Positions 1 to 6,208 are shown, counted from the first letter of the stretch. The stretch: DNA of 9,081 bases from a candidate division GN15 bacterium (GCA_014729205.1 WJKG01000409.1:1-9081), one strand, 5' to 3'. Program-made: numbers and translations. Notes: generated from the sequence alone by a model not told the origin.

Positions 1-481
1 GAATGCAGTTGACGAATCCACACCCGGCATCCAGGATTTGCTCCACGTACCACTTGGTCGCTTCCTCGGAGCCAACCGGCAGGTAGTTGACGACTACATC
101 GGTCTTGGTATCTTTCAGTAACTTCACGATATCGACAGTATCGCCTGGAGCCTTCTCGATGATCTGCGAGAGGTAGTGCCCGAGACCATCGTGGGTCATC
201 CCGCGCTGCACAGTAATACCGCTCTTGGGGACATCGCAGAACTTGAAGGTGTTGTTCGGTTCGGTAAAGATCGCCTCGGAGAGGTCCTTGCCGACCTTGT
301 TGGAATCGATATCGATGGCGGCAGAAAATTCGACGTCGCGGATGTGATACCCGCCGAGATTGACATGCATCAGGCCCGGGATCTCATCTTCCTCCGAGGC
401 CTTCTTATAATACTCGACACCCTGTACCAGTGAAGAGGCACAGTTGCCGACACCAATGATCGCTACCCGTACTTTAGGCAT
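1..481 (-). CDS. ino1: Inositol-3-phosphate synthase, N-terminal part (runs off left edge)
   Basis: This enzyme performs the NAD-dependent isomerisation of D-glucose 6-phosphate to 1D-myo-inositol 3-phosphate, the committed step of inositol synthesis in the cytoplasm. The 160 visible codons begin MPKVRVAIIGVGNCASSL, a Rossmann NAD-binding loop (GVGNCASS, residues 10-17). They continue with PGLMHVNLGGYHIRDVEF, the phrase NNTFKFCDV, VQRGMTHDGLGHY and VVNYLPVGSEEA. From memory, all of these line up without gaps against the mycobacterial/bacterial Ino1 type rather than the longer eukaryotic type. Roughly the last 200 residues, including the catalytic lysines, lie outside the window. The ATG at 481 is preceded by a purine-rich AGGAAGGAAGG run, a good ribosome site. 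The gene is divergent from the TetR gene and has its own promoter (539-567). I am confident of the family; completeness cannot be judged. Confidence 0.93.
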   Translation of the reverse strand, partial: MPKVRVAIIGVGNCASSLVQGVEYYKKASEEDEIPGLMHVNLGGYHIRDVEFSAAIDIDSNKVGKDLSEAIFTEPNNTFKFCDVPKSGITVQRGMTHDGLGHYLSQIIEKAPGDTVDIVKLLKDTKTDVVVNYLPVGSEEATKWYVEQILDAGCGFVNCI

Positions 482-538
482 ATCCTTCCTTCCTGTGTTT
501 CGAAACGAAAGTGACTTCGTGTCGTGTTCAGCAGCCCG

Positions 539-567
539 AATATATCCGTGCCCGGAGCTACCGTCAA
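539..567 (-). promoter_or_regulatory. Promoter of ino1
   Basis: On the minus strand a -35 box TTGACG (562-567) and a -10 box TATATT (539-544) are separated by exactly 17 nt. Transcription would start near 532 and give a leader of about 50 nt before the ino1 ATG. The two boxes, the spacing and the CG just after the -10 box are the same as in the promoter at 3685-3713. A small inverted repeat, ACGAA/TTCGT (505-509 and 516-520), lies in the leader and could be a protein site, but this is weak. Confidence 0.65.
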
Positions 568-586
568 ATGGTAAGCCAGGAATTGC

Positions 587-615
587 TTGTGAATTGGACT
601 AATAGTTAGTATTAT
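587..615 (+). promoter_or_regulatory. Probable promoter of the TetR-family gene
   Basis: TTGTGA (587-592) and TATTAT (610-615) are spaced by 17 nt, and the start of transcription would fall near 622. It is a weaker match than the ino1 promoter and points the opposite way. An alternative pair, TTGGAC (594-599) with GACTAT (618-623) at 18 nt, overlaps it, so the exact boxes are uncertain. The dyad at 601-646 covers the -10 box and the likely start site. Confidence 0.4.
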
Positions 616-646
616 CTGACTATCTGGTCACTAACGCAATACTATT
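601..646. promoter_or_regulatory. Dyad, candidate operator of the TetR-family regulator
   Basis: Two pairs of inverted arms share one symmetry axis at 623.5: AATAGT (601-606) with ACTATT (641-646), and TGAC (617-620) with GTCA (627-630). Overlapping pairs on other axes are TAGTATT (607-613) with AATACTA (638-644) and GTTAGT (605-610) with ACTAAC (630-635). The cluster sits over the probable -10 box and start site of the TetR gene and about 35 bp upstream of the ino1 -35 box. TetR proteins bind such dyads and usually repress themselves. Binding here is inferred from position and symmetry only. Confidence 0.35.
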
Positions 647-669
647 GGTATGTCACATTGCAGACACAG

Positions 670-1323
670 ATGAGTACCATTGACGAGAATCTTGTCGCGC
701 AACTCGTCGCCGACGGGGTCGTGACCGACACCCTCAGGCGTCTGGCCCCGGACAAGAAGATGCGCCTATACCAGGTGGCACTGCGGTTGTTCGCCGAGTA
801 TGGTCATGACGGATTGTCTATTGACCACTACTGCCAGGAGGCGGGGATTTCCAAGGGGTCGTTCTTTCAATACTTTCCGTCAAAGAGCCACCTTCTGGAG
901 TTTGCGATTCTGGTATTCGATGATTACCTGGAATTGCTCGCCTCGGAGATCCGCCGGCATGATCCGGGAGGTACCGCGCGTCAGCGACTACTTTATTTGC
1001 ACCAGGCGCTCGTGGTCAATACCCGGCTTCATCGCATCGAACAACAGTTCTACCTGTTTTTGACCCATTCAGTGCATCACTCGCAGGTGGCACTGGAGGA
1101 CTTTGATATCGAGCGCCACTTGCACAGCTATGTGCAGGAGATTATCGAGCAGGGCGAGGGCAGTGGTGAGATCCGGCAGGATTTCGACGTGCGACTGACC
1201 GGCTACATTGTCTCGGCGATAATCAGTGCCCTGCTGACGCATCAGTTCGCCGGCCGACCGGTGCCCCGGCACCAGATCGGCGACTTGATGATCAGTTTCT
1301 TGTTCGATGGCATTCGGGGGTGA
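670..1323 (+). CDS. TetR/AcrR-family transcriptional regulator
   Basis: This is a predicted DNA-binding repressor of 217 residues when started at the ATG at 670. An in-frame TTG at 658 would add four residues; neither start has a convincing Shine-Dalgarno sequence, so ATG is preferred. The TetR N-terminal domain lies at about residues 30-76. It shows the helix MRLYQVALRLFAEYGHDGLS followed by the helix-turn-helix IDHYCQEAGISKGSFFQYF and the conserved SKSHLLE. The roughly 27 residues before it form a small extension. The rest is the usual all-helical ligand and dimer domain, whose ligand cannot be predicted. The gene is divergent from ino1 and convergent with the nitroreductase operon. Its best candidate targets are its own promoter and perhaps ino1; membrane-lipid TetR regulators exist, but that link is inference. 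Confidence 0.9.
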   Translation: MSTIDENLVAQLVADGVVTDTLRRLAPDKKMRLYQVALRLFAEYGHDGLSIDHYCQEAGISKGSFFQYFPSKSHLLEFAILVFDDYLELLASEIRRHDPGGTARQRLLYLHQALVVNTRLHRIEQQFYLFLTHSVHHSQVALEDFDIERHLHSYVQEIIEQGEGSGEIRQDFDVRLTGYIVSAIISALLTHQFAGRPVPRHQIGDLMISFLFDGIRG

Positions 1324-1349
1324 CTGAGCGCTTCAGTAACGGCGTCTGC

Positions 1350-1439
1350 TTACAGCGTGTCTGCCTCGACAATGCGCCTTACGCGGATGTCGACCTTGTC
1401 GAAATCCTTCAAAGCAGTCAGCGCTTTGATGCCACTCAC
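1350..1439 (-). pseudogene. 5' remnant of a CsaA/tRNA-binding-domain gene
   Basis: A short reading frame opens with GTG at 1439, 11 nt past the nitroreductase stop, and ends at TAA (1350-1352) after 29 residues. Its residues 13-27, FDKVDIRVRRIVEAD, match the start of the EMAP/tRNA-binding OB fold found in CsaA-like proteins and the MetRS C terminus (pattern FDKVDIRVGxIVEAE). Intact proteins of this type are about 110 residues, so around three quarters is missing. The usual glycine after DIRV is arginine here. Neither other frame downstream restores homology, so this looks like a deletion rather than one frameshift. It is on the same strand as the nitroreductase operon and looks like its former last gene. 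The truncation lies beside the 3' end of the TetR gene. The short match makes the family call good but not certain. Confidence 0.6.
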
Positions 1440-1450
1440 GTCAGCCCCGC

Positions 1451-2017
1451 TTAGAACTTCCAGAGTCCTTCGCAGATGACTTTTTCACGCGGTTTGCGGG
1501 TGCGTGGCGACTCGTCTTTCTTGCGTGTATGCTCGTCCAGGGACTCGATTGGCCCCTTGTAGCCCAGGCTCACGACACAGAGCACCTCGAAATCATCGGG
1601 GATTTCCAGGGCACCTTTGACTTTCGGTGCATCATAGCCCGCCATAGGGTGGGCCATGAGTCCTTCCTCGACCGCTGCCAACAGCAGCGACATGGTGGCT
1701 ATGCCGCAATCGAACTGGTAATACTCGACAGGATTGTCTTCACGGACGTAGTCATCGTCGCGACGGCCGCAGACGGCGATAAGCATTGGGGCTTCCCCCG
1801 CCCACTGGTTGCCGAGTGGCAGGGCCTCGATGAAAGCCTGGTGATGCGCATCATCCTTGCGTACGAACACAAATCGCCATGGCTGATTGTTGCTGTTCGA
1901 AGGTGACCATCGGATCTTCTCATAGATCCGCTGCAGGGCATCAGGGTCTACCGGTTTGTCCAGATAGGAGCGCTTGCTTTCGCGCTTGAAGAAAAGAGAA
2001 TCATCGTGCCGTACCAT
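1451..2017 (-). CDS. Nitroreductase-family FMN oxidoreductase
   Basis: This is a predicted cytoplasmic FMN flavoprotein using NAD(P)H; the physiological substrate is unknown, since family members reduce nitroaromatics, quinones, flavins or enones. The 188 residues fit the small nitroreductase subgroup. FMN-binding signatures are visible: RESKRSYLDKPV (12-23) contacts the phosphate, SPSNSNNQPWRF (38-49) lines the flavin, AGEAPMLIAVC (73-83) is a core strand, and DCGIATMSLLLAAVEEGL (103-120) is the dimer-interface helix. LGYKG and RTRKP near the C terminus are also typical. The ATG at 2017 has GAGGA just upstream, and the stop codon of the PfkB gene lies inside that ribosome site (6-nt gap), so translation is probably coupled. 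It is the last intact gene of the operon. A role in lipid or inositol chemistry is not shown by the sequence. Confidence 0.9.
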   Translation of the reverse strand: MVRHDDSLFFKRESKRSYLDKPVDPDALQRIYEKIRWSPSNSNNQPWRFVFVRKDDAHHQAFIEALPLGNQWAGEAPMLIAVCGRRDDDYVREDNPVEYYQFDCGIATMSLLLAAVEEGLMAHPMAGYDAPKVKGALEIPDDFEVLCVVSLGYKGPIESLDEHTRKKDESPRTRKPREKVICEGLWKF

Positions 2018-2023
2018 AGTTCC

Positions 2024-2968
2024 TCAGCGTTTCTGTTGGTTAGCTTCCACTTCCAACTGAAACGCCTCCATGGCCAGCAGGGTTTCCTGTCGCTCGCGGA
2101 CGGCGGACTCGGTCATGGAGAAGTCCGGGCCCGAGAATTCGATCATCACCGAGGAGGTACACGAAGCAAAACAACCTGACCGTCGAAGGTCGCCGCCGGA
2201 CTTGAGGTATTCGAAAGTGAATCCGGCCATGTAGGTGTCGCCCGCGCCGGTAGCGTCCACAAGATCAATGTGGTATGGAGGGACCTGAATAAACTCACTG
2301 CCGTCGAATATCAGCGAACCAAGCTCGGCCAGGGTCACGACGACCACTTTCGGTCCCCATGACTTGATCATCTCGGCGGCGGCAAATGGGTCTTTGCGAC
2401 AATCGATCCCGGTGAGGATCTGCGCCTCGAGTTCGTTCGGTTTGACAATATCGAACAGGCCAAGAGCAGGCTCGATACCATCCACTCGCTCGTGGTAGAT
2501 GCGTCCTTTGTCATCGGCGCCGCGGAGTAGTCCCTGCGGGTCACAGAACATCAGGCCGGAGAAATCCCGTCGGATATCGGCGATCGCCTCGAGCGAGACC
2601 TCGCCGAGAATGGGGCCTATCAACACTGCCTCGGCATCATTGTACCATTTCGGGTCAACGGGTGCGATGTCGGTGGCGCGGCCAAGCAGGTCGAGCGTAC
2701 GATTGCCGTAGTCGTCGTAGTAGATCAGCGAGAAGCCACCGGTCTCTTCGCTATCGAGGAGCACTCGTTCGATGTTGAGCGCTGCCAACTGGCGATCAAA
2801 GTCCGCGCGGAAGTCGTTGCCCACAGCACCCACCAGGCGCACATCGGCACCGAGTTTGGCCAGGGCCAGGGCAGCATTGGTGGAGCAACCGGACATCACG
2901 CGTCCCTCTGGCTTCACCTTTTTGGTTTCGATGTAGTCAAAGACGGGATTGCCTATGGTGGTGATCAT
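2024..2968 (-). CDS. PfkB/ribokinase-family sugar kinase (possible inositol kinase)
   Basis: This is an ATP-dependent kinase of 314 residues from the ribokinase/adenosine kinase superfamily. The N-terminal substrate region has GCSTNAALALAKLGADVRLV (27-46, second glycine of the usual GG replaced by cysteine) and GAVGNDF (47-53). VKPNE (175-179) is the family's central NPxE-like motif. DATGAGDTYMAGF (238-250) is the PfkB signature 2, with the anion hole and catalytic base Asp244. The substrate cannot be read from the sequence. Its place between an inositol-phospholipid-type transferase and ino1 suggests myo-inositol, because PfkB kinases making inositol 3-phosphate are known in Thermococcus and plants. 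Adenosine, ribose or another sugar remain possible. GGAG lies 8 nt before the ATG at 2968. It follows the transferase by 57 nt and couples to the nitroreductase. Family sure, substrate speculative. Confidence 0.9.
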   Translation of the reverse strand: MITTIGNPVFDYIETKKVKPEGRVMSGCSTNAALALAKLGADVRLVGAVGNDFRADFDRQLAALNIERVLLDSEETGGFSLIYYDDYGNRTLDLLGRATDIAPVDPKWYNDAEAVLIGPILGEVSLEAIADIRRDFSGLMFCDPQGLLRGADDKGRIYHERVDGIEPALGLFDIVKPNELEAQILTGIDCRKDPFAAAEMIKSWGPKVVVVTLAELGSLIFDGSEFIQVPPYHIDLVDATGAGDTYMAGFTFEYLKSGGDLRRSGCFASCTSSVMIEFSGPDFSMTESAVRERQETLLAMEAFQLEVEANQQKR

Positions 2969-3025
2969 GCGGTTTTCTCCAGGTTTCTGCCCGCGGATGC
3001 ACGGCTACGATTGAGCGCCGATTGG

Positions 3026-3649
3026 CTATACTTCCTGCTTGTCGCCGAGTAGCTTCCTTGTATAGACCAGGCGCTGTATGGACGTGATAAACGATGTCAG
3101 GCCAACTATGATAAGGGCCAGCTCCAGCCATCCCAGGAAGTACACGCCACCATCGGGGAGGTAGAATTCCAAAATTGAGCCTACGATAATCAGGATGAAC
3201 TTCTCGAGCCGTCCCATGATACCCACCGCGCAGTTTTCAATCTTCCCCATGGACTCAGCAGCGGCGCGAGTGTAGCTGGCGATCAGCATCCCAAACAAGG
3301 CGAACAGCCCCCACCCGGGGTGGACAGTTCCTGACATGGTGATCCCTGCCAGGATGAAGAACTCGCCGTAGCGATCGCTGACGTGATCAAGTATGCCACC
3401 GAAGACGGTACCAACATTGCCGGCGCGGGCGGTGGAACCATCGAGCATATCCGTGAACGAAGTCATCAGCAGCCAGAACACGCCCCAGAGCATCTGGCCA
3501 CGCCAGAAGAAGATGCCGGAGACGACCGCGCACAGCAGTGAAACGGCGGTGATGAAGTTGGGGCGAAGGCCGATACGGAAGCAGGCCTTTCCCAGAATCA
3601 GCGAGGATTCCTCGTAGAACTGGCGCTTCTTTTGGTTTATTCCGGGCAT
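3026..3649 (-). CDS. CDP-alcohol phosphatidyltransferase, probable phosphatidylinositol phosphate synthase
   Basis: This is an integral membrane enzyme of 207 residues that transfers a phosphatidyl group from CDP-diacylglycerol (or an archaeal-type CDP-lipid) to an alcohol. The complete CDP-alcohol transferase motif is present: Asp67, Asp70-Gly71, Ala74-Arg75, Gly84, Asp88 and Asp92, with all family spacings kept; the aspartates bind two metal ions and the CDP group. Several hydrophobic helices follow (about 32-64, 95-127 and 150-193). The stretch SDRYGEFF after the motif and GRLEK (146-150) resemble phosphatidyl- or archaetidylinositol phosphate synthases, which use inositol 3-phosphate, more than phosphatidylglycerophosphate synthase. 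The nearby ino1 supports that. The start at ATG 3649 has AAAGGA just upstream, and a strong promoter precedes it, making this the first gene of the operon. PgsA-like activity is the main alternative. Confidence 0.87.
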   Translation of the reverse strand: MPGINQKKRQFYEESSLILGKACFRIGLRPNFITAVSLLCAVVSGIFFWRGQMLWGVFWLLMTSFTDMLDGSTARAGNVGTVFGGILDHVSDRYGEFFILAGITMSGTVHPGWGLFALFGMLIASYTRAAAESMGKIENCAVGIMGRLEKFILIIVGSILEFYLPDGGVYFLGWLELALIIVGLTSFITSIQRLVYTRKLLGDKQEV

Positions 3650-3684
3650 ATGTCCTTTGCAGATCCTTCTGTCAATGTGCGTCG

Positions 3685-3713
3685 AATATATGCCGCCACT
3701 ATAGACTCGTCAA
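3685..3713 (-). promoter_or_regulatory. Promoter of the transferase-PfkB-nitroreductase operon
   Basis: On the minus strand TTGACG (3708-3713) and TATATT (3685-3690) are separated by exactly 17 nt. The start of transcription would be near 3678, leaving a leader of about 28 nt before the ATG at 3649. Both boxes and the spacing equal those upstream of ino1 (539-567), and CATTGACG and TATATTCG flank similarly. The match to sigma70 consensus is strong. Confidence 0.7.
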
Positions 3714-3792
3714 TGGAAACAAAGCACAAATAGAGCGGTCAAGCAATGCTGGCCGGATATCATAAACGACCGATTCAAAGCGCCTTACGTCA

Positions 3793-3821
3793 TTGACACT
3801 GAGCTCAAATAGGAGAATATT
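3793..3821 (+). promoter_or_regulatory. Promoter of the obg cluster, possibly giving a leaderless mRNA
   Basis: TTGACA (3793-3798), a perfect -35 box, is followed after 17 nt by AATATT (3816-3821), one base from the TATATT boxes of the two minus-strand promoters in this window. The expected start of transcription, six or seven bases later, falls on the GTG start codon of obg at 3828. A Shine-Dalgarno-like AGGAG (3811-3815) lies inside the spacer, 12 nt from the GTG, so an upstream promoter with normal initiation is the alternative. The divergent 178-nt region holds no other obvious feature apart from the minus-strand promoter. Confidence 0.5.
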
Positions 3822-3827
3822 GCACCT

Positions 3828-4811
3828 GTGTTTATCGACTATGTTGAAATTGAGGTAGCTGCCGGCCGCGGTGGTGACGGTTGTGTGTCGTTCAGGCGCG
3901 AGAAGTTCATCCCCAAAGGGGGCCCTGATGGTGGCGATGGTGGTCGGGGAGGTAATGTCATTGCGGTGGCCAATGAAAACCTCAACACGCTGCTGGACTA
4001 TCGATATCGCAGCAAATACAACGCAGACAATGGTAAACCCGGTTCGGGGGCGCTTAAGACAGGAAAGTCTGGCGAAGACGTATTACTCCAGGTTCCCCTG
4101 GGTACATTGATTCGTGACGCTGGGTCCGGGGACACTATCGCAGATATGGACGAGCCCGGTAAGCGGGCGATCATAGCGCAGGGAGGCCGCGGCGGCAAGG
4201 GGAACACCCACTTCAAATCACCAACGAACCAGACCCCTCGACAGGCTACCGAAGGCACACCGGGTGAGCAGCGACGGTTGGCGATGGAGTTGAAGCTGCT
4301 GGCCGATGTTGGTCTGGTGGGGTTGCCTAATGCCGGAAAGTCGACTATTCTGGCCGCGTTTTCGGCGGCTCGGCCAAAGATTGCCGACTATCCGTTCACC
4401 ACTCTGGTGCCGAACCTGGGTATCGTCAAGTTGCGCGATTTCAAATCCTGTGTCATGGCGGACATCCCGGGTTTGATCGAGGGTGCCGCACAGGGCAAGG
4501 GGCTGGGTCACCAGTTTCTCAAGCATATTCAGCGAACCCGCTTGCTGGTGTACGTCGTCGACATCAATGAAATGGACATCCCCGGGACGCTGGCTACTTT
4601 GCAGAAGGAACTGGAGGCGTTCGACCAGAGCCTGGTCAATCGTCCATCGATGGTTGTCATCACGAAGATTGACACCGTAAGTGAAAGTGACCTTAAAGCT
4701 GTTTCCCAGATGCTGCCCGGAGACTATATTTACATTTCAGCGGTGACCCACGCCGGGGCCGATCGATTCATCAATGCTGTTGAGAGAAGTCTTGACGAAC
4801 AACGAGCTTAA
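3828..4811 (+). CDS. obg: GTPase Obg (ribosome-assembly GTPase)
   Basis: Obg is an essential GTPase that binds the 50S ribosomal subunit and links its maturation to nucleotide levels. Its 327 residues contain the glycine-rich Obg fold (about 1-158, with SFRREKFIPKGGPDGGDGG at 21-39) followed by the G domain. G1 is GLPNAGKS (165-172), the switch I threonine is in YPFTTLVPNLG (188-198), G3 is DIPGLIEGA (212-220), G4 is TKID (279-282, threonine instead of the usual asparagine), and G5 is SAVT (304-307). The protein ends right after the G domain, so the variable C-terminal OCT domain is absent, which is common outside Firmicutes. The GTG at 3828 is fixed by the canonical N terminus. It leads a plus-strand cluster and its 3' end overlaps dprA. 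Confidence 0.97.
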   Translation: MFIDYVEIEVAAGRGGDGCVSFRREKFIPKGGPDGGDGGRGGNVIAVANENLNTLLDYRYRSKYNADNGKPGSGALKTGKSGEDVLLQVPLGTLIRDAGSGDTIADMDEPGKRAIIAQGGRGGKGNTHFKSPTNQTPRQATEGTPGEQRRLAMELKLLADVGLVGLPNAGKSTILAAFSAARPKIADYPFTTLVPNLGIVKLRDFKSCVMADIPGLIEGAAQGKGLGHQFLKHIQRTRLLVYVVDINEMDIPGTLATLQKELEAFDQSLVNRPSMVVITKIDTVSESDLKAVSQMLPGDYIYISAVTHAGADRFINAVERSLDEQRA

Positions 4812-5904
4812 AGAACACCTGGTAACTATCGTCGGGCTGTTGTCCGTGGAAGGTATCGGGCCGACTCGGTACCACAGGTTAATCCGTGCCTTCGGTTCGC
4901 CGGACGCAGTATTGCAGGCGTCCGAGGTGAAGCTGAGTGAGATCAAGGGTGTTTCCGAGGATCTTGCACACCGAATTGCGACGCTTGATCTGAGCGAAGC
5001 ACGTCAGATGGCAAGCCGGGTGGTTCAGCTAGGCTGGCACATTTCGGTACTCGGCGAGGAAGACTACCCTTCGCTGCTGGCCAACATCAACTGTCCCCCA
5101 CCTGTTTTGTTCTGGCAGGGTGAGCTCAGCGGGGCTGATGATCAAACCGTGGCCATTGTTGGGACCCGTCGCGCGACCGAACAAGGCCTGGCGTTGGCTC
5201 GGGAACTGGCCGGGGCCCTGGCAGAATTGGGAATGACTGTAGTTTCCGGTATGGCAGAAGGAATCGACTCCGCGGCGCATATTGGCGCGCTGGAGGCGGG
5301 CGGGCGAACGATTGCTGTCTGGGGATCGTCGCTGGATCATCTCTACCCGCCTTCGAATCGCGGTCTGGCCGAACGAATCAGTACTCAAGGGGCCCTGCTG
5401 AGTGAGTACCTGCCTGACACGCGCCCCGACCGAGCCACCTTCCCGCAGCGCAACCGGATCATCTCCGGTATGTCCCAGGCTATTGTGGTTGTCCAGGCCG
5501 GTAAACGCTCAGGGGCATTGATTACGGCGGCTCATGCGCTGGAGCAGAATCGGGAGTTGTTCGCGGTGCCGGGATCGCCGCGATCGCGCGCGTCTGAGGG
5601 CACCAATGATCTGATCAAGCGGGGAGCAGCATTGTTGACTTCGGTCGAGGACATTTTCGATGCTCTCCCCCGCCTTCGCGGTCAGGCTCAGGCTAAAGCT
5701 GCTCGCAACCTGCCCGATATGACAGCAACAGAGCAGAATCTGATTGACCACTTTAAGGCCGGCCCACTGCAGATCGATCAGCTTTCCCGTTCGGCACAGT
5801 TGCCAGTCCCGGAAGTGATGGAACTGCTATTGGCTTTGGAACTGAAAGGAATCGTCCGCGAGGTATCTGGTAAGCGCTACATGTTATCTGACAACTACCT
5901 ATGA
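4774..5904 (+). CDS. dprA: DNA-processing protein DprA (Smf)
   Basis: DprA binds incoming single-stranded DNA during natural transformation and loads RecA; it also occurs in bacteria not known to be competent. The 376 residues comprise an N-terminal helix-hairpin-helix/SAM-like part (GIGPTRYHRLIRAFGSP, 27-43) and the Rossmann-like DprA core. Core motifs are VAIVGTRRAT (126-135), SGMAEGIDSAAH (158-169), DHLYPPSN (188-195), FPQRNRIISG (223-232) and SGALITAAH (246-254). A DprA-type winged helix follows (about 316-372). ATG 4774 lies inside obg (38-nt overlap) and lacks a ribosome site. An in-frame TTG at 4792, just after GAGAGAAG, gives a 370-residue protein and a 20-nt overlap, and may be the true start. 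The stop overlaps the ptsH start in ATGA, so translation is probably coupled. Confidence 0.95.
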   Translation: MLLREVLTNNELKEHLVTIVGLLSVEGIGPTRYHRLIRAFGSPDAVLQASEVKLSEIKGVSEDLAHRIATLDLSEARQMASRVVQLGWHISVLGEEDYPSLLANINCPPPVLFWQGELSGADDQTVAIVGTRRATEQGLALARELAGALAELGMTVVSGMAEGIDSAAHIGALEAGGRTIAVWGSSLDHLYPPSNRGLAERISTQGALLSEYLPDTRPDRATFPQRNRIISGMSQAIVVVQAGKRSGALITAAHALEQNRELFAVPGSPRSRASEGTNDLIKRGAALLTSVEDIFDALPRLRGQAQAKAARNLPDMTATEQNLIDHFKAGPLQIDQLSRSAQLPVPEVMELLLALELKGIVREVSGKRYMLSDNYL

Positions 5905-6170
5905 TAAAACAATCCGTCTGCATCCCCAACAAGCTCGGTCTTCATGCCCGTCCATCGGCGCTTCTGGTCAGTACGGCAGCGCATTACAAGTCCGAAGTCT
6001 TCTTCACCAAAGACGACCTCCGGGTCAACGGAAAGTCTATCATGGGGGTGATGATGCTGGCCGCTGAGCAGGGCAGCGAGTTGCTCATTGAGTGCGATGG
6101 ACCTGACGAGCAGGAGGCGCTCGCGGCCATTGCGAAGGTCATCGAGTCCGGCTTCGGCGAAATGGACTGA
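5901..6170 (+). CDS. ptsH: Phosphocarrier protein HPr
   Basis: HPr carries the phosphoryl group from Enzyme I to sugar permeases (EIIA domains) of the phosphotransferase system. The 89 residues have the phosphorylated His15 in NKLGLHARPSA (10-20), with Arg17 beside it. They also have the regulatory site NGKSIMGVMMLAAEQG (43-58) with Ser46 at the exact family position. Ser46 in this context is the target of HPr kinase/phosphorylase (HprK), which occurs in Firmicutes and many other phyla; none is visible here. The start codon overlaps the dprA stop (ATGA). Enzyme I follows 80 nt downstream. Length and motifs are standard, so function as an HPr is very likely; whether it serves sugar uptake or only regulation is unknown. 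Confidence 0.96.
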   Translation: MIKQSVCIPNKLGLHARPSALLVSTAAHYKSEVFFTKDDLRVNGKSIMGVMMLAAEQGSELLIECDGPDEQEALAAIAKVIESGFGEMD

Positions 6171-6178
6171 CTTATTCC

Positions 6179-6208
6179 TTGCCTTTTAGGCCCACTCGGC
6201 TCTATTAT
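6179..6208 (+). promoter_or_regulatory. Possible promoter of ptsI
   Basis: In the 80-nt gap between ptsH and ptsI, TTGCCT (6179-6184) and TATTAT (6203-6208) are spaced by 18 nt, with a start expected near 6215. This would let Enzyme I and the isomerase be expressed apart from obg-dprA-ptsH. The -35 box is only a fair match. A 4-bp hairpin GCCT/AGGC (6181-6191) lies in the same place but is too weak to be a terminator. Confidence 0.35.

Noticed and set aside
176..433. Plus-strand open frame of 85 codons
   Set aside because: It lies antisense to ino1, whose frame has strong family matches; the plus-strand product has no recognisable motif.
650..652. ATG upstream of the tetR gene
   Set aside because: It is out of frame with the regulator.
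1320..1340. Hairpin overlapping the tetR stop (8-bp arms with one mismatch, loop GCGCT), candidate bidirectional terminator
   Set aside because: No T-run follows on either strand and the stem is short and AT-containing; at best a weak structure.
1529..1906. Plus-strand open frame of 125 codons
   Set aside because: Antisense shadow of the nitroreductase gene without its own ribosome site or motifs.
3714..3792. Remaining stretch between the divergent promoters, inspected for an RNA or small gene
   Set aside because: No open frame with a ribosome site, no stable hairpin and no repeat seen.
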